Positions 12,101-22,138 of a stretch of 64,000 bases of DNA are shown here, one piece after another. The notes beneath the pieces are model-generated. The model was not told the origin of the DNA. It worked only from the letters and a program-made list of their open reading frames with translations, and made no database searches. The DNA is taken from the NCBI GenBank assembly GCA_016946835.1, contig JACVTC010000016.1, forward strand, positions 260,001 through 324,000. The letters are read 5' to 3'. The DNA comes from Neocallimastix lanati (nom. inval.). Its lineage: Eukaryota; Neocallimastigomycota; Neocallimastigomycetes; Neocallimastigales; Neocallimastigaceae. A program made the position numbers and the translations under genes. The stretch's first letter is position 1, and every line of letters begins with the position of its first letter.

Positions 12101-14006
12101 GAGGTAACACATTACAATTATTTTCATTAAATACTTCTTTAAACATCAAATAGATTTCAGGTACTTCGACCTTTTCACCATCTTTATTTAAATTATTATC
12201 TTCATCATTACATTTTTCAATTACATTTAATTTCTTACATTTACTAGATTCACAAATTTTCTTTAAAATCCTTAAACTATTAGTACTAATTTTACTATCA
12301 CAATTCATAACAATAATATCATCACTATCGCTAAAGTTATCACTATCACTAATGCTATCACTAAAATTATCTAACATAAAAGTATCATTAATATCACTAT
12401 CACTATCATAATTATTAAATTCAGAGCAAGTTCTAATACGAGTTCGGCGGCCACGAATAGAAATTTCTTCTTCTGAGTCAGAGTCGGAATCAGAGTCAAA
12501 GAGAGGTTTTCTTTTTCTTGATTCTTCAATAATAACTTTGTTTTCTTCTAGGTTGGTAGCAGGTTCTTTTCCTTTGTTCCTTTTCTTGTTCTTGTTTTTC
12601 CTTTTTCTTTTACCATTGTTACAATGTCTTGCACAGAAACCGGATCCGAAAGAAATCTTCTTTGCGTCATGGTAGTTGTAGGGGGAGTGCTTATTGATCC
12701 ATGGTAAACCCAAGATAATATCAACATCAGGAATCCTGAGAACATAGAGTTGAATCGTTTCCAAGTGGTTCCTTAAACGAAGAACGCATTTCTCAGTTTC
12801 CTTTTTTACTGATGAAACACCATATCCAAGACCAGTAACACGGAAAGGTTCTTCGATTTCTTTTGTTTTAATTCCAAAGGCTTTAGCGAATTCAGGATGG
12901 ATAAAATTAAGATCAGAACCAGAATCGATCAGAACTCTTGCTTTTACTTCTTCTGTATCGTTTGTTTTAATATAGAAATCAATGATATTACTTTTCTTTG
13001 TCAAAAGTGAGTTTTGTTCTTCCACGATTTTTCTAACTTTGGCAATATCTTCTTGGCTGTTGATTCTTCTAATTCTTCTTAAACTACTTGAGGGTGTGGT
13101 AGCGGTGTTTTCTTGTTTACTGATAATCTTGACTCCGGCAGGTTTCTTCTTATTTGGACAGTTAAAATAGCGATGACCTGGTTTTTTACAATAATAGCAC
13201 AATCCTTTCCTTCTTTCTTCATCTCTTGAATTCGAGTTTTCTTGATATAATTTCTGGTTAGAAGGGAAGTAACTTGTATTCGTTTGTCCTCTCTTAATTC
13301 TGTATAAATCTATTTCCATTGGATCACTAGTAGACGCATGATTATTATTATTTATTTCCTTACGATGGTAATAATTATGATAGAAAAATTCATTTATTTC
13401 ATGTCTCTTAGTTAAGCTTTCGATACTAAGGACATCAGTGAAAAGTCTTCTTAAGTTGTTGGGATTTGGATTTACCACTGCAAGGTGCTCCCTCATCTTG
13501 TAGTGAAGTCCTTTTACAAACATATAAATCTTAGCAGAATCGTTAAAATCTGAATGTCTGCTAATTTTATTAAATTCATTTATATACTCACTAACATGAC
13601 CAAATTTATGTTGTCGGATGCTGCATAATTTACCGTTTGCGACAACTGTGCTCATGTCCTGCTCTCCAAATTGATTTCTTAATTCTTGAATAAAATCTTC
13701 ATAAACATTGAGCAGGGGATCATTATTTCTTCGCAAGTTTGAGGCCCATATCAAGGGATCACCGACAAGATAAGAAATTATAAATCTGACCTTTGTATGG
13801 TCGTTATTGAAACCTTGTGGATTGGCTTCCATAGCTATTTCAGCTCTTGTAAGGAAGCCATCAAAGTCCTTCTTGATTCCAGAAAATAGCGGTGGTTCGT
13901 TAACAATCTTTTGATTGTTACGGGGCAGAACTTGATGATTCTCTTGATTCATTTCTTGCAGGTTAAGGTCTTCGAATCTTCTTATTAGGTTGTTAAATCC
14001 CTCCAA
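9186..14006 (-). CDS. A1 chromovirus Gag-Pol polyprotein (single ORF)
   Basis: A complete Ty3/gypsy chromovirus polyprotein of up to 1606 residues. In order: Gag (1-260); CCHC knuckle CYYCKKPGHRYFNC (about 269); retropepsin with LIDSGSD (about 360); a basic then Ser/Asp-rich acidic linker (about 470-570); RT with LDLKSAYN and YIDD (about 805); RNase H with ETDAS (about 953); integrase zinc domain (HHDSISAGHFG...CEICSK, about 1160), D-D-E core (MDFIVEL, ISDRGSQF, TERVNSILE); then a chromodomain (RYLIKWKGCDFSENTWIDE, about 1535). No stop or frameshift is seen. The frame opens at a TTG (14006); the first ATG is codon 19 (13952), yet the residues before it resemble those of A2, so initiation may be at UUG. 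It makes the enzymes for its own retrotransposition and perhaps for A2. Confidence 0.93.
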   Translation of the reverse strand: MEGFNNLIRRFEDLNLQEMNQENHQVLPRNNQKIVNEPPLFSGIKKDFDGFLTRAEIAMEANPQGFNNDHTKVRFIISYLVGDPLIWASNLRRNNDPLLNVYEDFIQELRNQFGEQDMSTVVANGKLCSIRQHKFGHVSEYINEFNKISRHSDFNDSAKIYMFVKGLHYKMREHLAVVNPNPNNLRRLFTDVLSIESLTKRHEINEFFYHNYYHRKEINNNNHASTSDPMEIDLYRIKRGQTNTSYFPSNQKLYQENSNSRDEERRKGLCYYCKKPGHRYFNCPNKKKPAGVKIISKQENTATTPSSSLRRIRRINSQEDIAKVRKIVEEQNSLLTKKSNIIDFYIKTNDTEEVKARVLIDSGSDLNFIHPEFAKAFGIKTKEIEEPFRVTGLGYGVSSVKKETEKCVLRLRNHLETIQLYVLRIPDVDIILGLPWINKHSPYNYHDAKKISFGSGFCARHCNNGKRKRKNKNKKRNKGKEPATNLEENKVIIEESRKRKPLFDSDSDSDSEEEISIRGRRTRIRTCSEFNNYDSDSDINDTFMLDNFSDSISDSDNFSDSDDIIVMNCDSKISTNSLRILKKICESSKCKKLNVIEKCNDEDNNLNKDGEKVEVPEIYLMFKEVFNENNCNVLPPHRNYDCEIKLKDNCSLFYGPLYPLTETEREELKKYLEENLKKGFIRKSSSPAGAPILFVRKKDGTYRLVIDYRKLNEMTIRNSYPLPLISELLDRVKGAKYFTKLDLKSAYNLVRIKEGDEYKTAFRTRYGHFEYLVMPFGLKNAPATFQHFINDVLSDYLDDFVISYIDDILIYSNTLEEHHVHVKKVLRKLLENHLVVKLEKCEFDVTETTFLGYVLSRDGIKMDKEKVKAILDWPVPTNVKEIQSFIGLCNYYRIFIKDFAKIANPLHKLTRKNVPFNWSSEQQKAFDTLKELFTTAPILKHPDSNKQFIVETDASNFAVGAILSQEFDGHLHPIAFISTSLTKSQRNYPIYDKELLAIKVALEGWRHYLEGARHQFIIYTDHKNLTFPRKPELLSQRQIRWYEFLSRFDFKLIYRAGKKSGKPDILSRRSDHLFASVRPISCVINSCSFKNDSLISSIHDSLANDEFYCKITEFLKNDKSKDPPFSKIDKFSLDKNGYLLFENLIYVPNKIRIRVLELHHDSISAGHFGINKTIELISRNFWWPKLQKDVKMFIKSCEICSKSKIPRHKPYGLLSPLSTPNRAWSAISMDFIVELPKSKDMTTIMVVVDRLTKMAHFIPFRCLPTASIAADSFIANIFKLHGFPDSIISDRGSQFTSDFWNRLCSLLNIKHSFSTAYHPQTDGQTERVNSILEQYLRCFINEKQNNWLDLLPFAEFSYNNTLQQSINQSPFFANYGFNPKFNPEIPSNENPHRAEKRILNINENIKFLKENLEQAKKTYKKYADLKRMDSPDFKVGNKVYLLKGNTTKKNRKLSDQLIGPFEIIRKVSDLAYELKLPNNMRCHPVFHVSLLEPYHENEFSNRRNTRRRNINLNTDTIDRTPERIIKMKTFNNKNRYLIKWKGCDFSENTWIDEDQILDRQLIQEYYRKEKKNKSSNVNNEFCQPPDDANEYYVKHKYQPFVIDLPS

Positions 14007-14399
14007 TTTGATTATTTTAAATTGACTTAAATTTTTGCAATTTCTTTAACAAAAATATCAAACAAATAAATATTTCAAACTATAACGTTTTTTCATCTAG
14101 TCGATCTAGCTCTATCCTTTGAAGCGGTGCTGTAGAGTAAACGAAACGTTATAAATTAAAATATTAAAGGTTTATGGTTTTTCGAATCTTGTTCTAAGAC
14201 GTGTAATTGTAATTTCGGTAGCAATATTATAGAGCTGGTGGCAATATTCTGAAACTGGTAGCAATAATCTAAAACTGGTAGCAATAATCTAAAACTGGTA
14301 AAAAAAATATTTTGAATCAAGCCACACACAAGCCACTGTTAACATATCACGTGTTATAATCTTGACTTATAACGTATTTTATTGAGAGAAAAAGGTAAT
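14007..14399 (-). promoter_or_regulatory. A1 leader between LTR remnant and gag, with 20-bp tandem repeats
   Basis: Non-coding leader of A1. It begins AATAACAATTACC, as does the A2 leader, which marks the LTR/internal junction. Four 20-bp units GTAGCAATAATCTAAAACTG lie at 14218-14297 (plus-strand reading), the last two identical. No TGG-type tRNA primer site is visible, so the priming mode is unknown. Confidence 0.6.
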
Positions 14400-14450
14400 T
14401 GTTATTATAATTTTTGACTTATAATCTATTTTTTAAATCAAAACTTTATA
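14400..14450 (-). repeat. 51-bp inverted copy of the A1 U5 end in place of the 5' LTR
   Basis: 14400-14450 is the perfect reverse complement of 8384-8434, the last 51 bp of the A1 3' LTR. A normal 5' LTR is absent: the leader follows directly at ATAACA. Both outer ends of A1 therefore show the same U5 terminus, and both abut the target duplication GGGAA. Confidence 0.9.
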
Positions 14451-15232
14451 GGGAAGAAGAACGTCATTGCAGACGCCCTATCCAGAATGACCACCATTGA
14501 AAAGAACTCAACAAAAGAAGAAGGCACACCCACAGACATTGAAGATAAAGAAGATAAAATCAAGTACGAAGATATATCAAAGAAAGAAACTATATATTTA
14601 ATTCAAAATAATAATTTAAATGTTAATATTGATGATGATAATAATATAAATAATTTTATGGAAAGATTCATAAATAAAAAAATTATATTAATAGATGGTA
14701 TTGAATATTATAAACAAGGAGATCACCTGAGAAAAATTATTAAAAATAAAAAGGAACAAATAAAATTGATAGGAGGAGCACACTACATTGGCCATGAAGG
14801 TACCTATAAAACGTATAATAGATTGAAACGTGATTACTATTGGAAAAATATGAAAAGAGATGTTTACCTTTTTGTTAAATATTGTCATAGATGCCAGCTT
14901 TATAGACCTCAACATCTAAACCAGTTCACCGAAGACATAGCTACGAAGCCCGGATACCCTTTTACAAGAGTTGGGTTGGATCTTATAGGCCCGCTACCTG
15001 TCACAAGAAATTCTAATAAATTTATTATAGTATTAGTAGATTACCTTACTAAATGGGTAGAGGCTGAAGCACTCAAATCTTCAGAATCGGAAGAAGTAAT
15101 AAAATTCCTAAAATCAATATTCGCTAGACATAGAATCCCAGAAATTCTAACAATAGATAATGGTCCACAATTTATTGCGGGCAAAACCAAGGCCTTCTTG
15201 GACCTCAATGACGTTTATGTTCATTATATCTA

Positions 15233-15948
15233 TGTAAAGATGTGATTATCCCAATCACATTTTAAATTAAAAATTTTTCTTGTGTAATTCAAAAATGTAA
15301 ATTATTCTTCGATTTATAAAATAATAAACAAAGTAAATAAATCATATGAACTAAAATTTTGAATTATATTCTTAAGCCACAAGATAAATTTTTAATGTAA
15401 TAATGTTTATAAAATTTAATTCTGAGAAAATTATTGTTGTAAAATAATTTAAATGAATTAATTAAAGTTTAAAACAAAATAAATTAATAATTTATTTTGT
15501 GAAAATTAAGTTTCAAAATTTAATCATGACTCCTTTAACATTGTTTTTAAATCAAAAATAAATAAAGACTTAACTTATAATATTAAAATAATAAATAGGT
15601 AATAAATGTACTTAATTTTAATTATTTAGTATTTAGTTTAATTAATAATTATATTTTTCTAAATTTAGCTATAGTTTATAAATTTATTATTTAATAAAAT
15701 TCATTAGGATAGTTTTATATTAAAATATATGTAATTCAAATAAAATAATATATTATCAATGTATTTAGGAAAAGTATAAATAGAAGATAATTTTCACATT
15801 TTTTCTCGATGTAATTGTTATTTTAACAAACAACTATTAAATATTTATATAATATATTTTTAATATATTTTTAATAAAAATATTTTTTTAAATAAAATTT
15901 TATTGTATTCTTTTGTTATTGTAATCTATTTTAGTATTTTCTTTTACA
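15233..15948 (+). mobile_element. 5' LTR of chromovirus A2
   Basis: TGTAAAGATGTG...CTTTTACA, 716 bp, about 98% identical by eye to the copy at 19527-20243. It interrupts C1 inside the integrase gene. The flank ATCTA is not repeated beyond the 3' LTR, where CCTCT is found, so the locus was rearranged after or during insertion. Confidence 0.85.
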
Positions 15949-16322
15949 ATAACAATTACCTTTTATTTTACAAAATACGTTGCAATAACAGAATCCGCAA
16001 GCTGAAGATTTTTTTTTGGTCTACCGCCGTTCAAGAGTTTTTATTCAGAGCTACCATTTAGGAATCAATAATTGGACTTGTAATTGAGGGCCACAATTTA
16101 GGGTTTAAATGAACATTGTATCTAGTAATCCAGACTAAAACAAGTGAAAAAACTCCTTCTAATAATCAGAAAAAAATAACATATCAAAATTAATAAACTA
16201 TTTATAAAAAATTAGTTTACTCGACCGTCACCATACATAATTGGATAGAGACCTGGTCGAATTTACTGATATAATTATAAAGTTATTAATTTTGAGAAAA
16301 CAAAACAAAACAAAACAAAAAA

Positions 16323-16382
<60 letters not shown>

Positions 16383-16395
16383 AAATTTTCTTAAA
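15949..16395 (+). promoter_or_regulatory. A2 leader region
   Basis: Starts ATAACAATTACCTTTT like the A1 leader. It has a more mixed base composition (about 15990-16250) than the surroundings, then a (TAAA)n microsatellite at about 16318-16382 that runs up to gag. No primer site complementary to a tRNA 3' end was recognised. Confidence 0.55.
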
Positions 16396-17692
16396 TTGGA
16401 AAACTTAGAAAGACTCTTTGAAACATTATCCTTGGAAGAGATAATGGAAAATCACGAAGAAAACGATGTATTTGGTGTAATTAATAAGCCGCCATCATTT
16501 ACTGGAAGAAAATGCGACCTTGAAGGATTCCTTACAAGGGCAGAACTAGCAATGGAATCCCGACCAAATCAATTTAATAACGATGCAGCAAGAGTAAGAT
16601 TCCTAATGTCATACTTGCTTGGGAAACCTTTGGAATGGGTCTCTTGCATGCGTAGGAATAATAGCCCATTACTTAACTCATACGATGACTTCGTGAAAGA
16701 GTTAAAATCAAACTTCGGTGATTATACCAGTGAATCCATTGTTGCCAATAGTAAGCTGTGTAGTATTTATCAGAAGAAGAATGGGCACGTATTTGAATAT
16801 ATTTCAGAGTTCCAAAGGATCGCTCAATATTCTGACTTTAATGAAAGTGCAAAAATATATATGTTCATTAGAGGATTAAAACAACCATTAAGAGAGAAAC
16901 TTGCTTTAATCGATCCAAATCCTAGACCTCTTGCAAGGTTAACTACTACAGTATTAAATATAGAAAGCTTAATTAGAAGAAACGAAAAGGTAGAATTTTT
17001 TAGTAATACTGCTGCGCATAACGACCCAATGGACATTGACCTTTACCGTATAAAAAGAGGTCCCAACGAGAGAAAATATACTTACCGTCCAATAAAGTAT
17101 AGAGAAGAAAAGAGAGATTATTCAGAAGAAAGGAAGAAGAGCGTTTGTTTCCTATGTAAACAACCAGGACATCTTAAATTCAATTGTCCAAATAACATAA
17201 AGCCAAAAAACTTAAGATTAATTATGAAGGGAAAGGATACCGATGATAGTGTTATGGGTAACTTTTCTAATATGCGTAGAATAAGAAGACTTACTGGACA
17301 AGAAGAACTTTTAATGATGAGGGAAGTTACTTGTGAAGACAAAAATTAACAAAAAACAAATATTTTAGATTTTTTTATCAAGACTAACGAGATTGAAGAA
17401 AGCAAGGTTAAGGTTCTTATTGACTCTGGATCCGACTTAAATTTTATCCATCCGGAGGTCGTAAAGAAACTTGGTATTAAGACAGAAAGGATCAATAAAT
17501 CTTTTAGCGTCTTAGGACTTGGATATGGAATCGCTAATGTCACTAAAGAAACTGAAAAATGTATTCTACGTTATAAGAATCATTTAGAAATTATTCAATT
17601 TTATGTTCTCCGAATCCCAGATGTAGATGTGATTCTAGGACTACCTTGGATTGATAAGCACAGTCCAAGTAATTTTCTTAGCATCATGGCGA
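16396..17692 (+). pseudogene. A2 gag and protease with nonsense codon and deletion breakpoint
   Basis: Gag of the A type with knuckle CFLCKQPGHLKFNC. The frame reads from a TTG at 16396 (same AAATTGGA context as A1; first ATG is codon 17) to a TAA at 17347-17349. Translation after that TAA in the same frame continues the homology: retropepsin LIDSGSDLNFIHPE to GLPWIDKHSPS (to about 17670). A1 has coding sequence at this position, so the TAA is a point lesion or a readthrough site. Shortly after HSPS the sequence jumps to RNase H: about 1.7 kb (protease end, linker, RT, most of RNase H) is missing and the frame shifts by one. Confidence 0.85.
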
Positions 17693-19495
17693 CATTACTT
17701 AGAAGGTGCTCGACATCAATTTATCGTTTATACTGATCATAAAAATCTTACTTTCCCTAGAAAACCAGAAATGCTCTCTCAACGACAAATTCGTTGGTAC
17801 GAATTTTTATCTAGATTTGATTTTAAGCTTATTTATCGTGCTGGAAAGAAGTCTGGTAAACCTGATTTACTCTCAAGAAGAAGTGATCATTTATTCGCCA
17901 ATTTACGAACTGTGTCAAAATGTTGTTTAACAATTAGTAAAAAATCTGGTGATTCTCTCATTAATTCCATATTGTCTTCATTAAATTCGGATGAATTATT
18001 TTGTAAAATTAAAACTTATTTAAGCAACAATTCCTCATCTTCGCCTCCTATAAATAATATAAATAAAGTAAAAATTGATGAGGAAGGATTTCTACTTTTT
18101 GATAATTTGATTTATGTTCCTGAATCATTAAGAACAAGGATTCTTGAACTCCATCATGATTCAGTTTCTGCTGGACACTTTGGTATTAAAAAGACGTCCG
18201 AACTTATTTCCCGTAATTTTTGGTGGCCAAAATTATTCAATGATGTTTCTAGGTTTGTTAGGTCTTGCGAGATTTGTTGTAAAAATAAGATCCCCCGTCA
18301 TAAACCTTACGGTCTTCTTTCACCTCTTTCTACACCGAATAAACAGTGGTCTGAATTATCTATGGATTTTATTGTTGATCTGCCTAAGTCTAAAGATCTT
18401 ACTTGTATTATGGTTGTTATAGATCGTTTAATTAAAATGGCACATTTTATTCCCTTTCGCTGTCTTCATACTGCTACCATTGCTGCAGATGCTTTTCTTT
18501 CTACTATTTTTCGTTTGCATGGTTTACCGGAATCTATTATTTCTGACAGAGGTTCTCAGTTTACTTCTGCGTTTTGGAACAGATTGTGTAGCCTATATGA
18601 CATCGAACATTCTCTTTCTACTGCTAATCATCCTCAAACAGATGGTCAAACGGAGAGGGTGAACGCGATATTGGAACAATATCTCCGTTGCTTCATCAAT
18701 GAAAGACAAAACAATTGGGCTGATCTTTTACCATTTGCTGAGTTCTCATATAATAACTCTATACAGCAATCAATTAATCAAACACCATTTTTTGCAAATT
18801 ATGGATTTAATCCTAAAGCTCAACCAGAAATTCCATCTAACAAAAGACCTAGTAGGGCGGAAAAACGTGTAATTGAGATTAATGAAAATATAAATTTTTT
18901 AAAAGAGAATTTACAAAGAGCAAAAGAAACTTATAAGAAATATGCTGATCAAAAAAGAATGGATCCTCCTAAATTCGAAATTGGTGATAAAGTTTGGTTA
19001 CTTAAAGGAATTAACGAAAAAAATAAGAAAAAGAAACTTTCTAATCAAATGGCTGGTCACTTTAAAATTAGTAAGAAAATAAGTGATTTAGCTTATGAAC
19101 TTAATCTTCCAAAGGGAATGCGTTGCCATCCAGTTTTTCATGTTTCATTACTCGAACCTTACTATGAAAACGAATTTAAAGATAGGAGAAATTGCAAAAG
19201 AAAAAATATACGTTTAACAACTGATTATGAAGAAAGAATTCCGAAAAGAATTAACGACATGAAGAGACGTAATGGAAAGAACTTTTACCTTGTTTCTTGG
19301 AAAGGTCGTAATATTGTCGAAAACAGTTGGATTGAAGAAAGTCAAATCCCTGATCCACAGTTAATTCAAGAATATCAAAAAAGATGCAGAAAAGGAAAAC
19401 AACCAACTGATACTGAAGAATCCGTTGAGCCGGAATATTATGTCAGGCATAAGTATCAACCTTTTATGATAGATATACCTTCGAGAAAACTTTGA
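17651..19495 (+). CDS. A2 RNase H end, integrase and chromodomain (3' part of deleted pol)
   Basis: An open frame of 614 codons whose recognisable homology starts at WRHYLEGARHQF (about 17687), the C-terminal part of RNase H. It contains YTDHKNLTFPRKPE, the zinc domain HHDSVSAGHFGIKKTSE...CEICCK, the core (SMDFIVDL, ISDRGSQF, TERVNAILE) and a chromodomain (FYLVSWKGRNIVENSWIEE). Catalytic D, D and E are present, so this half looks intact. Its own ATG at 17651 lies in shifted protease sequence and is probably not a natural start. With no RT, A2 can move only if another A-type element supplies enzymes; near-identical LTRs suggest that this happened recently. Confidence 0.85.
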   Translation: MISTVQVIFLASWRHYLEGARHQFIVYTDHKNLTFPRKPEMLSQRQIRWYEFLSRFDFKLIYRAGKKSGKPDLLSRRSDHLFANLRTVSKCCLTISKKSGDSLINSILSSLNSDELFCKIKTYLSNNSSSSPPINNINKVKIDEEGFLLFDNLIYVPESLRTRILELHHDSVSAGHFGIKKTSELISRNFWWPKLFNDVSRFVRSCEICCKNKIPRHKPYGLLSPLSTPNKQWSELSMDFIVDLPKSKDLTCIMVVIDRLIKMAHFIPFRCLHTATIAADAFLSTIFRLHGLPESIISDRGSQFTSAFWNRLCSLYDIEHSLSTANHPQTDGQTERVNAILEQYLRCFINERQNNWADLLPFAEFSYNNSIQQSINQTPFFANYGFNPKAQPEIPSNKRPSRAEKRVIEINENINFLKENLQRAKETYKKYADQKRMDPPKFEIGDKVWLLKGINEKNKKKKLSNQMAGHFKISKKISDLAYELNLPKGMRCHPVFHVSLLEPYYENEFKDRRNCKRKNIRLTTDYEERIPKRINDMKRRNGKNFYLVSWKGRNIVENSWIEESQIPDPQLIQEYQKRCRKGKQPTDTEESVEPEYYVRHKYQPFMIDIPSRKL

Positions 19496-19526
19496 TCTCG
19501 CAGGAGCTCGATTTAAGGAGGGTGAT

Positions 19527-20243
19527 TGTAAAGATGTGATTATCCCAATCACATTTTAAATTAAAAATTTTTCTTGTGTAATTCAAAAATGTAAATTATT
19601 CTTTGATTTATAAAATAATAAGCAAAGTAAATAAATCATATGAACTAAATTTTTGAATTATATTCTTTAAGCCACAAGATAAATCTTTAATGTAATAATG
19701 TTTATAAAATTTAATTCTGAGAAAATTATTGTTGTAAAATAATTTAAATGAATTAATTAAAGTTTAAAACAAAATATATTAATAATTTATTTTGTGAAAA
19801 TTAAGTTTCAAAATTTAATCATGACTCCTTTAACATTGTTTTTAAATCGAAAATAAATAAAGACTTTACTTATAATATTAAAATAATAAATAGATAATAA
19901 ATGTACTTAATTTTAATTATTTAGTATTTAGTTTAATTAATAATTATATTTTTCTAAATTTAGCTATAGTTTATAAATTTATTATTTAATAAAATTCATT
20001 AGGATAGTTTTATATTAAAATATATGTAATTTAAATAAAATAATATATTATCAATGTATTTAGGAAAAGTATAAATAGAAGATACTTTTCACATTTTTTC
20101 TCGATGTAATTGTTATTTTAACAAACAACTATTAAATATTTATATAATATATTTTTAATATATTTTTAATAAAAATATTTTTTTAAATAAAATTTTATTG
20201 TATTCTTTTGTTATTGTAATCTATTTTAGTATTTTCTTTAACA
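19527..20243 (+). mobile_element. 3' LTR of chromovirus A2
   Basis: 717 bp, TGTAAAGATG...CTTTAACA, preceded by a polypurine tract (AAGGAGGGTGAT, about 19515-19526). It is followed directly by C2 sequence at 20244 without the target duplication expected from the 5' flank. Confidence 0.85.
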
Positions 20244-21641
20244 CCTCTAGTGGAAAGGATATGACCTAGAAGTTTCACTTCCTCTTTGAAAAATTCTCAT
20301 TTTTCAATGTTAATTTTTAATCCATTATTCTGAAGAATTTGAAAAGCTTTGTTTAAATGAAGAATGTGTTCTCTAAAGAGTTGGAAAATAATTAGATCGT
20401 CAATATACACAAACAAACATTCCCTAATTAAGTCGAAGAAAATCTGGTTCATTTCGCGTTGAAATGTAGCCGGTGCATTACACAAACTAAATAGCATTAC
20501 ACAAAATTTGTAGTTGCCAAACATGGTTGTAAAAGTAGTTTTGTCTGTATCATCAAGATGCATCGGGACTTGGTGATATCCGGAGAATAGATCAATCGTG
20601 GATAAAAATTTTGCATTACTTCCAATAAATGTTAAAATATAATCAATCAAATGTAGGGAATAAGAATCCTTAATAGTTATATTATTTAAAGCTCTAAAGT
20701 CCACGCACATTCGCCAATCCCCATTTTTCTTTGGGATTAATACTACAGGAAAAGCCCACGATGAACCAGAAGGTATAATTAATTTATTTTTAATTAAATT
20801 TATTAAAATGCTTTTTAACGCTTTTGTTTGTGATTTAGATAATCTGTAGGATTTCAATTTTATTGGAGAGGACCCTGGAATTAGTTCAATTTTGTGAGGA
20901 AATAATTTTGATTTTCCTAAATCATCCGTCTTGATTGCAATAACATTTATATATTTATGGAATAAATCTTTTATTTCTGTTTTTATTTTTACAGGAGCAG
21001 ATGATATAATATTATTAATTAGATTTTCTTTATAATTAATGTTTTCATCATTATTATTAGTTTCTTGATTTTTTGATATAGTAACTGTTAATAAAAGGTA
21101 TTCTTCTTTTGGGGATTTATGTTCTTCATTAGGTTTTAAATCTTGGTGAGTTCTAGTAAGACTGATATCATAAAATAAATCAGATAATTTAATAATTATT
21201 ATTTTCATCTATATAATATAAAACATCTTCTACTAAATTAATATCAAATCTATTATTTTTTAACGAGTCAACACCAATTAGAATATCAAAAATATCGTCT
21301 TTTTCAATTACTCTGAAATATTCATGAAAAGTCCTACTTCCAATAGAAATTTGTAAATAGTAAATATCACTATCCATAGAGGAGTTGGAATAAGCTTGGA
21401 ATATTGTTTCCGAAATTCTACCAATCGAAGGTTTGTTTATTTTTAATTTGTTTAAAGCGGAACGTGTAATAACATTAACACTTGCACATGTATCTAAGAA
21501 TATTTCGCAATCCTTATTTTCTACCTTTCCACAAACTTTAATAATTTTATATTTTGAAATAATTGTCATTACATTTGTTAATGTTTGTTTAGAAGTTAAC
21601 CTTAAAGCTTTAAGAAATTCTGTTCTAAACTTAGGAAACAA
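20244..21641 (-). pseudogene. Ty3-type element C2: protease and RT fragment
   Basis: Minus-strand copy of the C family. 21641-21189 encodes a retropepsin-like domain (FLDTCASVNVITRSAL, with Cys where the catalytic Gly is expected, then a flap-like region). 21208-20297 encodes the start of RT (SGSSWAFPVVLIPKKNGDWRMCVDFRALN, LFSGYHQVPM, NAPATFQ, YIDD). The two frames overlap by 20 nt and differ by one, so an indel near 21190-21208 is likely. The RT frame stops at TGA 20297-20299, the same codon as in C1, then continues to 20244 where the A2 LTR cuts it. It differs from C1 at several residues (HQVPM versus HLVPM, DLIREC versus DLIGKC). The 5' end at about 21641 runs into LTR sequence. Confidence 0.85.
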
Positions 21642-21644
21642 GTC

Positions 21645-22138
21645 TATTTTATTATAATAGGTATAAGGTTTAATTAGTATATAAAAATATAATATTAATA
21701 AAAATAATTTTAATTAATAGATAACCAGTAAGAATTAAGATAAATTATAGTATAAAAATAAGTGAAAGATAAAATATAAACAAAGGAGGAACTTAATAAT
21801 CTAATATCTTTAAAGAATATAATAGTTAGAATAGGAATTATAAAATATTTATTGGGGTGAATAAATATTTAGGATATTTGGTTAATATTATTATTAAAAT
21901 ATAAATTTAAAGATATAATAAAGTTATAATAAAATTATACGTACTTATTTAAAGAAAAAAACTTATAAATAAAATAAAGACTTAAAAGTAACACATTATT
22001 ATTTATTAAAAATTTACTATTAATTTTGTGTTATAATTTTTTTATTTATTTCTTTTATTAGAATATATTATTTTATAATTTTACAACTTGCTTTCCCCAA
22101 ATCATATAAAAGGTACAATGTATAAAAATAACGTACCA
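21645..22138 (+). mobile_element. LTR (5'-truncated) of the TGRTACG family, plus orientation
   Basis: The stretch 21645-21930 is an inverted copy of about 25370-25630, part of the minus-oriented LTR at 24782-25697. It ends ATTAGAATATATTATTTTAT..., then CGTACCA at 22132-22138, the end signature seen in the other members of this LTR group. The start is missing at the junction with C2. Confidence 0.55.

Larger units (their letters stand above)
6745..15232 (+). pseudogene. Ty3-type element C1, pol fragment (RT, RNase H, integrase) split by two insertions
   Basis: One pol gene in three pieces: 6745-7045 (RT with SGYH, FGLCNAPATFQ and YIDD), 7669-8383 (RT end and RNase H with RTDASKDGLGGVL and YTDHKPL), and 14456-15232 (zinc-binding HHCC: GHEGTYKTYNRLK...CHRCQ, then integrase core GLDLIGPLP and TIDNGPQF). 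The pieces rejoin in frame once a solo LTR (7046-7663, TSD TAAAG) and element A1 (8384-14450, TSD GGGAA) are removed. The 3' end is cut by the A2 LTR at 15233 before the catalytic glutamate; gag and protease are absent. An in-frame TGA at 7716-7718 replaces the usual cysteine after 'IEK'. The minus-strand copy C2 (20244-21641) shares this TGA. Closest to family B in this window. Confidence 0.85.

Noticed and set aside
8384-14450. A1 as a DNA transposon with terminal inverted repeats
   Set aside because: The inverted repeats are the LTR U5 end, and the content is a chromovirus Gag-Pol; a cut-and-paste transposase is absent.
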